Positions 43,940-52,482 of a stretch of DNA of 64,000 bases are shown piece after piece. The notes under the pieces are model-generated. The model did no database searches. It had not been told where the DNA came from and worked only from the letters and a program-made list of their open reading frames with translations. Each line of letters starts with the position of its first letter. The first letter of the stretch is position 1. Position numbers and translations under genes: made by a program. Source of the stretch: Paenibacillus sp. Root52 (GTDB taxonomy: Bacteria; Bacillota; Bacilli; Paenibacillales; Paenibacillaceae). The stretch is from positions 855,729 through 919,728 of the forward strand of contig NZ_LMFO01000001.1 of NCBI RefSeq assembly GCF_001426865.1. The letters are read 5' to 3'.

Positions 43940-44806
43940 TTGAACATCCTAATGCAGTTATCCGAAATGCAGAACTTTACACCGAATGAACAAAGCATCG
44001 CATCCTACATATTGAAGCACAAAGAGCATGTTCTCCAACTAAGTATTCAAGAGCTCGCCAAAGCAACATATACATCTCACTCGGCCATCCATCGCCTAAC
44101 GCAAAAGTTAGGTCTTACGGGATTCAAAGAGTTCACCATTACGCTTGCCCGAGAGTTTCAGCAAAGTACACAGTCCATCTCCAACGTGAATCCTAACTAT
44201 CCCTTTGGCTCAGGTGAATCTTCACTTCAGGTGGCACAAGAGATTGCAGAGCTGATGAAGGAAACCATTGAAAAAAACGTTGCATATATGGACGACGAGC
44301 TCCTATCACAGACAGCACATCTGCTGAATAATGCCAATCGTATCTTTATCTATGCACAGGGGGATTCACAAATTCGGGCAAAAAGTTTTCAAAATAAATG
44401 TTTTAAAATTAATAAGTATGTCGTCATTGCGACAGAGTTATCTGAATGGATTTATCACACCATTAATTTAACTTCGAAGGATTGTGCTATTTTCCTAACG
44501 TATCATGGGATCTCACCGAATTATGTTCAAGTGGCGCAGCACTTCAACCGTGAGAATATCCCGTTCATCACCATTACAGCAAGTAACCAGAGTGAGTTAG
44601 CCAAACTCAGTACGTATTGCATTCGAGTACCTAATGATGAGGAAAAGCTCGCTAAGATTGGTACGTTCTCGTCACAGATTGCTTTTGAATACGTATTGAA
44701 CGTGCTCTACTCTTGCATCTACAAAATTGATTACTTGAAGAATATGCATACAACAACGGAGTCACTTAAGAAGTTCCAAATGAACAATGTGATGAAGGAT
44801 ATTTAA
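43940..44806 (+). CDS. MurR/RpiR-family transcriptional regulator
   Basis: A 288-residue regulator with an N-terminal HTH_6 (NEQSIASYILKHKEHVLQLSIQELAKATYTSHSAIHRLTQKLGL) and a C-terminal SIS sugar-phosphate-binding domain (RIFIYAQGDSQIRAKSFQ, CAIFLTYHGISPN). It senses a phosphosugar. The start is the TTG at 43940, with GGAG 8 nt upstream. Divergent from the oxidoreductase operon across about 180 nt. Confidence 0.88.
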   Translation: MNILMQLSEMQNFTPNEQSIASYILKHKEHVLQLSIQELAKATYTSHSAIHRLTQKLGLTGFKEFTITLAREFQQSTQSISNVNPNYPFGSGESSLQVAQEIAELMKETIEKNVAYMDDELLSQTAHLLNNANRIFIYAQGDSQIRAKSFQNKCFKINKYVVIATELSEWIYHTINLTSKDCAIFLTYHGISPNYVQVAQHFNRENIPFITITASNQSELAKLSTYCIRVPNDEEKLAKIGTFSSQIAFEYVLNVLYSCIYKIDYLKNMHTTTESLKKFQMNNVMKDI

Positions 44807-44849
44807 TTTTCGATGATCTGACTCGACTAATTGAGGAAATATTAAAAAA

Positions 44850-44876
44850 AGGCTATCCCGTTGATCGAGATAGCCT
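44850..44876. terminator. Bidirectional terminator
   Basis: AGGCTATC / GATAGCCT with A7 on the left and CTTTT on the right, between the convergent regulator and lipoprotein genes. Confidence 0.85.
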
Positions 44877-44893
44877 CTTTTACATATGCTCCA

Positions 44894-45664
44894 TTACATG
44901 CCTGCCGCGGATTTGATCCGTTGTCTTTGCGTAACAATTAGTTCATTTAACCGCTCTGTTCCAAAGGCGCCTGCCGAGAATGCATTCGCTTTAGGATAAT
45001 ACACCATACGCATAGATGTACCATCATGAAGATACACACGCAGGAAGATACCATAGTCATGTTTTGCTTTTTTATATACTTCGTCAAAGCCAACATATGG
45101 TAAAGGCAATAACTCGTTTACAAATTCCGCTGTTGCTTCTTCCGTGAAATCACCGATTATACTACCGTCATTTCCACTTTCCAAGCTGATCTTCTCTACT
45201 TTAGATTCGATGTCCATCAGATCGCCCATCGTTTCAGCCTTAGGATTATCACTCACCTGATACATTCTGTCATTGGCAACTAGACGAAATTGCGGCCGAT
45301 AACCATTTAATTCATATATAGATGTACCGACTGAAAGGAATGCAGCGTCGCCATTTTGCACAACATGATCTGAACAAGCTTGTTCACTCAGTGTAAATTT
45401 AACTTCACCAACCTTGTCCCCAATGAGCTCAGGCTCAATTGGAGTTGCATCTGACTCTCGATCATTTAATGTGTAAGTAATATCATTAATCATTAGGAAA
45501 TCCGCCATATTAATGTTTCCTGTTACACACGGCGATGAAGTGCTTGAACTGTCTGAAGCGCCTAATGACGACATTTCTCCATCATCCTCGGTGCTACAGC
45601 TGGTTAACATCATGGATACAAGAAATATACAAACCAGTTTCACTCCATATTTAAACGACCTCAT
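44894..45664 (-). CDS. Hypothetical lipoprotein
   Basis: A 256-residue lipoprotein: signal VSMMLTSCSTED with lipidated Cys23. Two strand-rich parts follow, the second ending in YPKANAFSAGAFGTERLNELI. There is no recognised domain. An acidic Ser-rich linker after the cysteine is typical of surface lipoproteins. Ends at a terminator shared with the MurR-like gene. Confidence 0.75.
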   Translation of the reverse strand: MRSFKYGVKLVCIFLVSMMLTSCSTEDDGEMSSLGASDSSSTSSPCVTGNINMADFLMINDITYTLNDRESDATPIEPELIGDKVGEVKFTLSEQACSDHVVQNGDAAFLSVGTSIYELNGYRPQFRLVANDRMYQVSDNPKAETMGDLMDIESKVEKISLESGNDGSIIGDFTEEATAEFVNELLPLPYVGFDEVYKKAKHDYGIFLRVYLHDGTSMRMVYYPKANAFSAGAFGTERLNELIVTQRQRIKSAAGM

Positions 45665-45762
45665 TCTCTCACCTCAATCTATATGACGGAAGTTAGATTA
45701 CCAAAGTTACAAGTATATGAGAAAAATGTTATCTAGACACATGTAACTACTCCGACTACTCA

Positions 45763-46704
45763 TTAAAGTTTGAGGTAGTGGCTCACAAGGTTCTCCATAT
45801 GCTGTACCATCATCTGTTTGAGCGAGTTCGGCTTCACCGCAATGATGGAACTTCCAAACCTCATGAAATAATTCGTGATAAAGCTCTCTTCCCCAGGGTT
45901 ATAATATCCTCTAATAATCGTCCTCTCCCCATGCTCTATGCTCATGGATGGATAATTCTCTTTATAAAACAGATCTATGGCCTGCTCTCCGATCTCAACC
46001 TCGTACTCAATGCTATTCGCAGACTTGTATGCGTTTAACGAACGGTGAAGTAAATCATCAATAGAGTACTGTGTTTCACTATCCTCTTCTTGGAGTGAAG
46101 TGATTCGATCACAGCGAAAAACCTTCGTTTGTTGGGTCTTTCTGTCGATGCCACTAGCATACCATTGCCCATATTTTGCTGATATTTTAAAAAATTGAAC
46201 ATGATAACTTTTTACCTGCTGACCTTTCACATATTGAATGTTACAAGTGCTCTCATGAAGAATACTCTTCAGAATTCGATCCAAATAGTGACTTACATGG
46301 TGATGCTGGCTCACTTCGAATTGCAGGACTTTTTTCATCAATTGAATCTGCTGTAGTTGCTTCTGAGATAGACAGGCTTCGAACTTCTCGTTCAGCTGCT
46401 TAACACTTAGATGAAAGGGTGTGGATTGATAGGAGTCTAGTGTGAGCATCGCAAAATAAAGTGCATACACTTCATCCATTCTGAATAGGATTGGGGCTAA
46501 CAATTGATGTTGCAATATTCCGTACCGCCCATACCTGCCATGCTCGGCATAGATCGGCACACCTAATTGCTCCAAGGAATCAATGTCCCGTAACGCTGTA
46601 CTTTTGGAAATATTATATTTCTCCATCAGATCATGCAAATTAAAAAACTCACGATCGTTTAAGAATCTAAGCATGTCATTTAATCGTTCTGATTTTTTCA
46701 TCAT
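45763..46704 (-). CDS. HTH-WYL (YafY-like) transcriptional regulator
   Basis: A 313-residue regulator. The N-terminal HTH is FFNLHDLMEKYNISKSTALRDIDSLEQLGVPIYAEHGR; the middle has a WYL-like domain (IQYVKGQQVKSYHVQFFKIS, WYASGIDRKTQQTKVFRCDRI) and a WCX-like end. WYL domains bind small ligands or nucleic acid. It is divergent from a VOC gene across 122 nt and probably controls it. Confidence 0.87.
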   Translation of the reverse strand: MMKKSERLNDMLRFLNDREFFNLHDLMEKYNISKSTALRDIDSLEQLGVPIYAEHGRYGRYGILQHQLLAPILFRMDEVYALYFAMLTLDSYQSTPFHLSVKQLNEKFEACLSQKQLQQIQLMKKVLQFEVSQHHHVSHYLDRILKSILHESTCNIQYVKGQQVKSYHVQFFKISAKYGQWYASGIDRKTQQTKVFRCDRITSLQEEDSETQYSIDDLLHRSLNAYKSANSIEYEVEIGEQAIDLFYKENYPSMSIEHGERTIIRGYYNPGEESFITNYFMRFGSSIIAVKPNSLKQMMVQHMENLVSHYLKL

Positions 46705-46826
46705 TATCTCCCTATAAAGGTTTCATGTTTTGACACCTTTATCAAGCATAATGAGTTCAAGGAGATATATCAAATCGATCAGATCATATCTACCTGAGTT
46801 AACTGATATATAAGGAGATGCATACG

Positions 46827-47282
46827 ATGAGTGCAACATTAGAGGTAGCCATATTTCTATCCATGAACGGAAAGGCACAGGAGGCCATTCACTTCTACAA
46901 AACACATTTTGGCGCAGAAGAACGGTTCCGGGTAACGTATCAAGATATGGCTGAACGCGATCACGCGATACAACTTACGGATGACAACAGAAATTATATC
47001 TCTCATTCCGTCTTACAGCTTGGTAGTACCAAAATTATGATTGCGGAAGATCCCATGAATATCAATGAGCCATACCACGTTGGAAATAACACTTCATTAT
47101 GTGTTCAAAGTGCTGATATAGAAGAAATCGAACGTTTCTACCATAGCCTTGTATCCGATCAACGCGTGCAAATCATTTCCCCGTTATCTAGTAATGTATT
47201 TAGCAAGGCATATGGCGTTGTGGAAGATCCCTTCGGCATTCAGATTCAACTAATGTATGATGCTCGATTGAAATCCTTGTAA
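46827..47282 (+). CDS. PhnB-like VOC-family protein
   Basis: A 151-residue VOC-fold protein of the PhnB/YjdN group. FLSMNGKAQEAIHFYKTHFGAEE, HSVLQLGSTKIMIAEDP and GVVEDPFGIQIQLMYD are the conserved elements. Function is unknown in most members. AAGGAG lies 9 nt before the ATG at 46827. Divergent from the WYL regulator gene. Confidence 0.87.
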   Translation: MSATLEVAIFLSMNGKAQEAIHFYKTHFGAEERFRVTYQDMAERDHAIQLTDDNRNYISHSVLQLGSTKIMIAEDPMNINEPYHVGNNTSLCVQSADIEEIERFYHSLVSDQRVQIISPLSSNVFSKAYGVVEDPFGIQIQLMYDARLKSL

Positions 47283-47763
47283 ACCAGTGAGGTGAGACGA
47301 TGCCCTTAAGTGAGCGTAAGATTCGAATTCCCCATCACGACACTATATGATCCGGCGTTTCTAACGAACTCAGTCAGCCTTATTTGCAGGAAAATTACAT
47401 TCCGGAAATACTAACGAATCTTTGACACGCTAATGTTGCTTTTGGGCGTAAGAATCGGATTATTACTGTGGTATTTCATAATATAACGTGTCTGAGATTC
47501 GTTAACACCAATTACACTGCTTCCAGCTATCCAGTGAATAGCATGAAACAGTGAAACCATTCATTTATGCGTTTTCAGGCACACTCTAGCATTAATTCAA
47601 TCAGAAATTGTTTAATTATCCCCTCTATCTTCCATATCTTGTGTTATACTGGTAGACTCGTATAGTTGGCTAAGTCGATCCTTTGAATACAGACACAAGA
47701 TAACAAAGAAAGGTAGTACATGTGCGGCTTGAAGAGAGCCGAATGGGCTATTAGGTATCGTTG
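47283..47763. other. Intergenic region with degenerate repeats
   Basis: A 480-nt spacer with no convincing gene. It holds three copies of a TAACGAA-led element (one inverted) and two copies of a GCGTAAGAWTCGRATT element. A 16-codon frame at 47300 with GAGGTGA upstream is too short to judge. Confidence 0.6.
47362..47514. repeat. Intergenic repeat cluster, TAACGAA...CACGYTAT type
   Basis: Unit 1 at 47362-47391 and unit 2 at 47412-47441 read forward; unit 3 ends at 47514 and reads on the minus strand. All share TAACGAAYYC followed by a CACGYTAT-like block. A second short motif (GCGTAAGAWTCGRATT) occurs at about 47304 and 47446. This resembles a degenerate dispersed intergenic element rather than coding DNA. 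Confidence 0.5.
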
Positions 47764-47955
47764 ATGAAGAAAAAATTAACTACTCTCGTCCTTTGCATTA
47801 TTGCGGTTACTACAACCAAAGTGTTGTATCACTTGTTCCGAGGTACACTTGACAACGTAAACTGGATTGAATTTTTAGTTTATATTTTGACGATAGTGGC
47901 TGTCTTCGCAGTAATGAGTATATTAGATCTAATAGATCGTAGAAGAAATCTCTAG
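47764..47955 (+). CDS. Small two-helix membrane protein
   Basis: A 63-residue protein: a basic start (MKKKL), two predicted membrane helices (TTLVLCIIAVTTTKVLY and FLVYILTIVAVFAVMSIL) and a basic end (DRRRNL). The ribosome site is weak. Followed by a good terminator, which supports a real transcript. Function unknown. Confidence 0.55.
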   Translation: MKKKLTTLVLCIIAVTTTKVLYHLFRGTLDNVNWIEFLVYILTIVAVFAVMSILDLIDRRRNL

Positions 47956-48033
47956 ATCAGACGAACCTCAATTAGACTGCAGAAACCATAATAACTAAAA
48001 TGCTAGCAGCTGTGATTCATAGCAAATAAGCAG

Positions 48034-48058
48034 AAAAATCGCCCATGCGGCGATTTTT
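48034..48058. terminator. Bidirectional terminator
   Basis: AAAAATCGCC / GGCGATTTTT with a 5-nt loop between convergent genes. Confidence 0.9.
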
Positions 48059-48096
48059 TCGTCTTACAGATATTCATCCTACTATATACATGCAAT

Positions 48097-49131
48097 TTAA
48101 CTAGATTTACATTCCTCTATACTCACCGGTTCAACCCTTTCAAACAAAAACGAGGCACCCCTTAAGTATTCTCTAATATAAGCTTGAGCGTAGGGTTGCT
48201 CACCAACTAAGTTCACAATTTCAGATTCATTGGGCGCATGATGGCAGTAATTCGAGATTAGATTCATGATGAAGAAGCACTCCACATCTTGTAAATCGCC
48301 CTTTTTCAACGCTCTCACGTGCTCATAACCTTCAATAAATGAAATTCGCTGTGGTACATGAAGTCCTAGTAAAGCGCTTGCAACATCATAAAGATAATGC
48401 CCATATCCACATCTACCAAAATCAATCGGCTGAGGGTGATCATTGTGAATGATAATATTCCCGATATGCAAGTCAGCGTGAATCACACCATAATTCGCAC
48501 TGTTTCGAGGCATTCTAACGAGGGTAGAGACGACCTTTTCCGCCGCATCTTGGTATCTCCTCCACGCCTCACTTGTGAGAAAACGAGGATAGTATGGCTC
48601 TAACGTGAGGAATTCCTCTTCAAACCATTCTGCACCCCAGCTCGGGCGGGTAAATTCAGCTGATGGCTTAAATTGAGCGAGTGCATGATGAAGTTTCCCC
48701 GTCATTACACCCATCTGATAAGCCATGCTCTCCGTAATGTCCTTATTTAGATGCTCACCTTCAACCCACCGCATTAATGTAACATAAGGATGCTGATAGC
48801 CTTCCTCCGTTTGGATCTGTTCAATAAACGATGCATCAGAGTTTTTGATCCCTTCAGGGACGTGCAAACCCTGTGTTTGATTGAGACTTTGAAGCAACTC
48901 AAGTTCTGAAGCTATTTCTTCTCCGCTCCACCGATCAGGATGTATACGAAGCAGAAGCTTCTCTTCCGCTAAAGTCACAATCTGATACGTGATCGCATCA
49001 GACCATTGGATAAATTGAATCCGTTCCCACGCCAGCCCATACCGCTGTATTGCAGTTAAAGCGACATTTCTTGCTCGAACGAGAACGGAGTTCCTAGGTT
49101 CTCCTATGTCGTAACTGAAAAAATGCTTCAT
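48097..49131 (-). CDS. Aminoglycoside-phosphotransferase-family kinase
   Basis: A 344-residue kinase-fold protein. The catalytic loop is GVIHADLHIGNIIIHN, and the metal motif is QPIDFGRCGYGHYLYDVA. The N-lobe lysine region is EEKLLLRIHPDRW. It resembles the SrkA/CotS-like branch rather than clinical APH enzymes. The substrate (small molecule or protein) is unknown. Single gene. Confidence 0.83.
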   Translation of the reverse strand: MKHFFSYDIGEPRNSVLVRARNVALTAIQRYGLAWERIQFIQWSDAITYQIVTLAEEKLLLRIHPDRWSGEEIASELELLQSLNQTQGLHVPEGIKNSDASFIEQIQTEEGYQHPYVTLMRWVEGEHLNKDITESMAYQMGVMTGKLHHALAQFKPSAEFTRPSWGAEWFEEEFLTLEPYYPRFLTSEAWRRYQDAAEKVVSTLVRMPRNSANYGVIHADLHIGNIIIHNDHPQPIDFGRCGYGHYLYDVASALLGLHVPQRISFIEGYEHVRALKKGDLQDVECFFIMNLISNYCHHAPNESEIVNLVGEQPYAQAYIREYLRGASFLFERVEPVSIEECKSS

Positions 49132-49261
49132 TGTACTCCTCCTACAAAATTGATTAGATAACCTGATTTATGTATTGGATTATACGTATCATACGATCTC
49201 AAATATATATAACAGTTCATTCCAAGCTGTTCTTTACCTACAAACTAAAAAATGCTACAAC

Positions 49262-49292
49262 TCCCACACAAGTATGCTTGTATAGGAGCCAT
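49262..49292 (-). terminator. Terminator of the two-component operon
   Basis: CTCC.A.ACAAG pairs with CTTGT.T.GGAG around a 4-nt loop; TTTTTT follows on the minus strand. Confidence 0.65.
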
Positions 49293-49357
49293 AACATGTA
49301 CAAATCTGTCCTCTATCGGCTGAACGATATGCAGTTCACTTGTATATGAAAATAAAT

Positions 49358-50728
49358 CTAATGATTCGCAGTGGTTGCCACTGGCAGTGTAACAATGAAA
49401 GTCGTTCCTTGATTAGGTACACTTTCAACTCGAATGTCACCTTGATGAAGCGATACAATCTGCTTGGTGATCGCGAGTCCCATACCACTACCTTCATATT
49501 TACGACTATGGGAGCGATCTGCTTTGAAGAAGCGTTCGAATATACGTTTTTGGTCTTCAAGAGAAATTCCAATTCCCGTATCGGATATTCGCACAGTCAC
49601 TTGATCACTTTCTTGTTGCATATGAACATGGATTGCGCCGCCATCACTAGAGAATTTGATGCCATTACCAATGATATTAGTCCATACTTGATCTAATTGA
49701 TCATGATCAGCCATAACTTGGACAGGCTCTAATTCGAGTTCAAAATGAATATTACGAGCTGACCACTGAGGTTGAAGCGCCACAATTACCCTGCGGATCT
49801 GTTCATCAAGACTAAGCGTACGAAGTCGCATATGCTGCGACTGTGATTCAAGCATACTCAGCTTAAGCAAGCTATCACTCATTTTGGACATCCGCTTCGC
49901 TTCCGAAATAATAATATTCAGGTACCGCGTACGTTCGTGCTCTTCAAGGCTTACATTCTTAAGTGCTTGTGCGTAGCCAGAAATTGAAGTAAGTGGGGAT
50001 TGAACCTCGTGTGAGACGTTGGCGACAAACTCCCTCCGCATCTGTTCCAGCTGCTGAAGGTCATGCGTCATTTCTTCAAAACTACGCGCCAGTGTACCGA
50101 GTTCACCACTTTGCTTAATGTTCAGCTTGAGATTGAAATCTCCTGCTGCAATCCGTTTTGTTGCTTTGGTCAGCTTTTTAATCGGTCTAACTAGAAATAC
50201 TGAAGCAATCAGTATCAACAAGCTTCCTGTTATTAAGGAAGTGGTCGCGAAGATTAACCCCCACGAAATGACAAAAGCAGCCGAAGGCGGTGCAAGTGTT
50301 TCAAAGAATAGTGCCTTGGTTCCCATGTCCGTTTTCACTGGCAAACCGATGAGAGCCGTAGCAATTCCATTTCGTGTATCTTGCACGGCGCCTCCATTTA
50401 ACACGGTCTGTAGTTGCTCCGACGTTATCTTAGCCGATTTATGTCGGTCAGAATGTCCATATGACGTAAACTCGCCTGTGGCTTCATATATCCGTATATA
50501 ATAGGATTCAAGCTGCTTCATTTGACTAACGAATAAGTCAGCTTCTGATGACGGAAGCCTCTCATAGATCTGCACGACATCTTGACCAAAGTTACGCAAA
50601 TTAATATTTGCATTCTCATTAAGTTGCTCCTGGAAGATCCATATTGATACAAAAAACGAGATAACTGTGCCTGCGATGACTGAGATGAGAAAGGTAAGAA
50701 CTACACGTATGTACAAGGAACGAATCAT
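49358..50728 (-). CDS. OmpR-type sensor histidine kinase
   Basis: A 456-residue kinase with two membrane helices (about 8-32 and 152-180) around a roughly 120-residue outside sensor. HAMP is at about 180-232 and HisKA has His240 (FVANVSHEVQSPL). The ATPase domain boxes are IIGNGIKFSS, RISDTGIGIS, RFFKADRSHSRKYEGSGMGLAI and GTTFIV. It phosphorylates the regulator whose stop overlaps its start by 4 nt. The signal is unknown. Confidence 0.92.
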   Translation of the reverse strand: MIRSLYIRVVLTFLISVIAGTVISFFVSIWIFQEQLNENANINLRNFGQDVVQIYERLPSSEADLFVSQMKQLESYYIRIYEATGEFTSYGHSDRHKSAKITSEQLQTVLNGGAVQDTRNGIATALIGLPVKTDMGTKALFFETLAPPSAAFVISWGLIFATTSLITGSLLILIASVFLVRPIKKLTKATKRIAAGDFNLKLNIKQSGELGTLARSFEEMTHDLQQLEQMRREFVANVSHEVQSPLTSISGYAQALKNVSLEEHERTRYLNIIISEAKRMSKMSDSLLKLSMLESQSQHMRLRTLSLDEQIRRVIVALQPQWSARNIHFELELEPVQVMADHDQLDQVWTNIIGNGIKFSSDGGAIHVHMQQESDQVTVRISDTGIGISLEDQKRIFERFFKADRSHSRKYEGSGMGLAITKQIVSLHQGDIRVESVPNQGTTFIVTLPVATTANH

Positions 50729-51399
50729 TCGTTGACCTCAAGTCGGTATCCTAGCCCACGCACCGTTTCAATCCGAAAATCAGTTGTCGTCGCGAATCGT
50801 TCACGCAATCGTTTAATATGTACATCTATCGTCCGATCATCTCCGACATAATCAATGCCCCAGATCTGATCAATTAACTGCTCTCGTGTGTAGACTTGTC
50901 CGGGTGTTCCCGCGAGCTTATATAACAATTCGAATTCCTTGAGTGGCAATGTTAGTGATTCTGTACCTCGTGTCACTTTATACGTCTGCCGGTCTAATAT
51001 GACATTGCCAAACTGAATCATCTGTGTTGAACCAATCTTATAACGTTTCAGCAATGCTCTCACACGAACAGTGAGCTCCAGGGGGTCAAATGGTTTGGTT
51101 AGATAATCATCCGTTCCAAGTTCAAATCCCTTCACCTTCTCCCATGTCTCTCCTCTTGCGGTAAGCATTAATAACGGAAGATCCGGATTGGCTCTTCGAA
51201 GCTCCTTGCACAGTGTCCAGCCATCCATGATCGGCATCATAATATCAAGCACGACAAGATCTACTTGTGCTGAGCCGTACACCTTCAGGGCTTGTTGGCC
51301 ATCTTCTGCTTCAAGTGTCGTGAAACCGTCATTCCGTAAAAATAAACAGACAAGTTCGCGGATATTCGCATCATCATCCGCAACCAATATTGTAGGCAT
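50725..51399 (-). CDS. OmpR-family response regulator
   Basis: A 224-residue regulator. The receiver domain has DDD at 8-10, phosphoacceptor Asp52 (VVLDIMMP), the switch Thr in LMLTARG and Lys in DDYLTKPFDP. The winged-helix domain includes GVYTREQLIDQIWGIDYVGDDRTIDVHIKRLRERF-type residues in the order usual for this family. It forms an operon with the kinase (4-nt overlap). Confidence 0.92.
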   Translation of the reverse strand: MPTILVADDDANIRELVCLFLRNDGFTTLEAEDGQQALKVYGSAQVDLVVLDIMMPIMDGWTLCKELRRANPDLPLLMLTARGETWEKVKGFELGTDDYLTKPFDPLELTVRVRALLKRYKIGSTQMIQFGNVILDRQTYKVTRGTESLTLPLKEFELLYKLAGTPGQVYTREQLIDQIWGIDYVGDDRTIDVHIKRLRERFATTTDFRIETVRGLGYRLEVNE

Positions 51400-51538
51400 C
51401 GTTCTCTATCTCCTTATGTAACATCTTATAATTCAATTAAATATGATTATACTATACCTAACATTATTGACCTCGACAAACCTCGACATTTACAAACACA
51501 CTCTTCTACCCCGTTCGAATTCACATATGTACAGTAAA

Positions 51539-51558
51539 AAGCCGCCATTTGGCGGCTT
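51539..51558 (-). terminator. Terminator of the GNAT-fusion/amidohydrolase operon
   Basis: AAGCCGCCA / TGGCGGCTT with a 2-nt centre and T5 after it on the minus strand. Confidence 0.8.
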
Positions 51559-51621
51559 CCTATCTTCTGAGTATTTCTCATTATGCCTATCTGTTCACCT
51601 AGTACATACTAATTGCTACAG

Positions 51622-52482
51622 TTATCCAATCAAATGCGCTAGTTTCGGAAACACCCGCAGTGCATTGTTATAAAATACATCCTCCCAATGAGCCTCGGGA
51701 ATTAGATGCTTAACAAATTGTATATACGGCTCTATTTGAACCAGTGGCCAATCAGTACCAAATACTAGCCGATCATATTTCTCAGCAAATACAATGGCAC
51801 GGCGGAAATGATCTGTATAGGTCTGCTCCTGTAACAGCCGCTCAACCTTCGCCGCATCTCCCACAATCCATCCGGATAGATCCGTGTAGAGATTAGGGTT
51901 TTTCTCCAGCAATGCAGCTGTGTCCATCACCCAAGGATCACCCAAATGACACAACATAAACGTTAGATCGCGGTGCTTCAGAAACGTCTCTTCCATCGAG
52001 AGCGGGTGTGAATACTTCAAGAGTCCACGATCTGAATACGTCAGTCCCCCGTGAATGACAATGGGCATCTGGTACGTTGAAGCCAGCTTGTATATAGGAT
52101 CATATATTTCGTCGCCAACATTAAAGTGATAATAGCCTGCATATAGCTTGATACCCACCACATGCTCTGAACGCAGCGATTGTTCTATTGCCTCAAGCTG
52201 CCCTTCGAAATGTAAGGTTAATGGATTAATACCAATACAGGTATAGAGATGATTAGGAAGCTCTTCACTCAGGTCAAGCAGCATTGGATTAAGCGCATTG
52301 GGATCAGGAAAAGCGTCCGGAACAGTTTCAGTAACGCCCATACCAACCCCAGCGATAACACCAGCTTTACCGAATTCTTCAAGCAAACCTTTTTCACTAT
52401 AATCAATCGCTGCTAAAGTCTCCGCAGTCTCTTTGAAAGCTGCAATATTAGAATAATGAACATGTGCATCTATAATCTTCAT
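51622..52482 (-). CDS. Amidohydrolase-related metal-dependent hydrolase
   Basis: A 286-residue TIM-barrel protein of the Amidohydro_2 type. Metal-ligand motifs are IDAHVHYS at the N-terminus, VIHGGLTYS, MLCHLGDPW and FGTDWPLVQ. It may hydrolyse or decarboxylate a small carboxylic substrate. Its ATG overlaps the stop of the 1043-residue GNAT fusion by 4 nt, so the two proteins are made together. Confidence 0.87.
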   Translation of the reverse strand: MKIIDAHVHYSNIAAFKETAETLAAIDYSEKGLLEEFGKAGVIAGVGMGVTETVPDAFPDPNALNPMLLDLSEELPNHLYTCIGINPLTLHFEGQLEAIEQSLRSEHVVGIKLYAGYYHFNVGDEIYDPIYKLASTYQMPIVIHGGLTYSDRGLLKYSHPLSMEETFLKHRDLTFMLCHLGDPWVMDTAALLEKNPNLYTDLSGWIVGDAAKVERLLQEQTYTDHFRRAIVFAEKYDRLVFGTDWPLVQIEPYIQFVKHLIPEAHWEDVFYNNALRVFPKLAHLIG

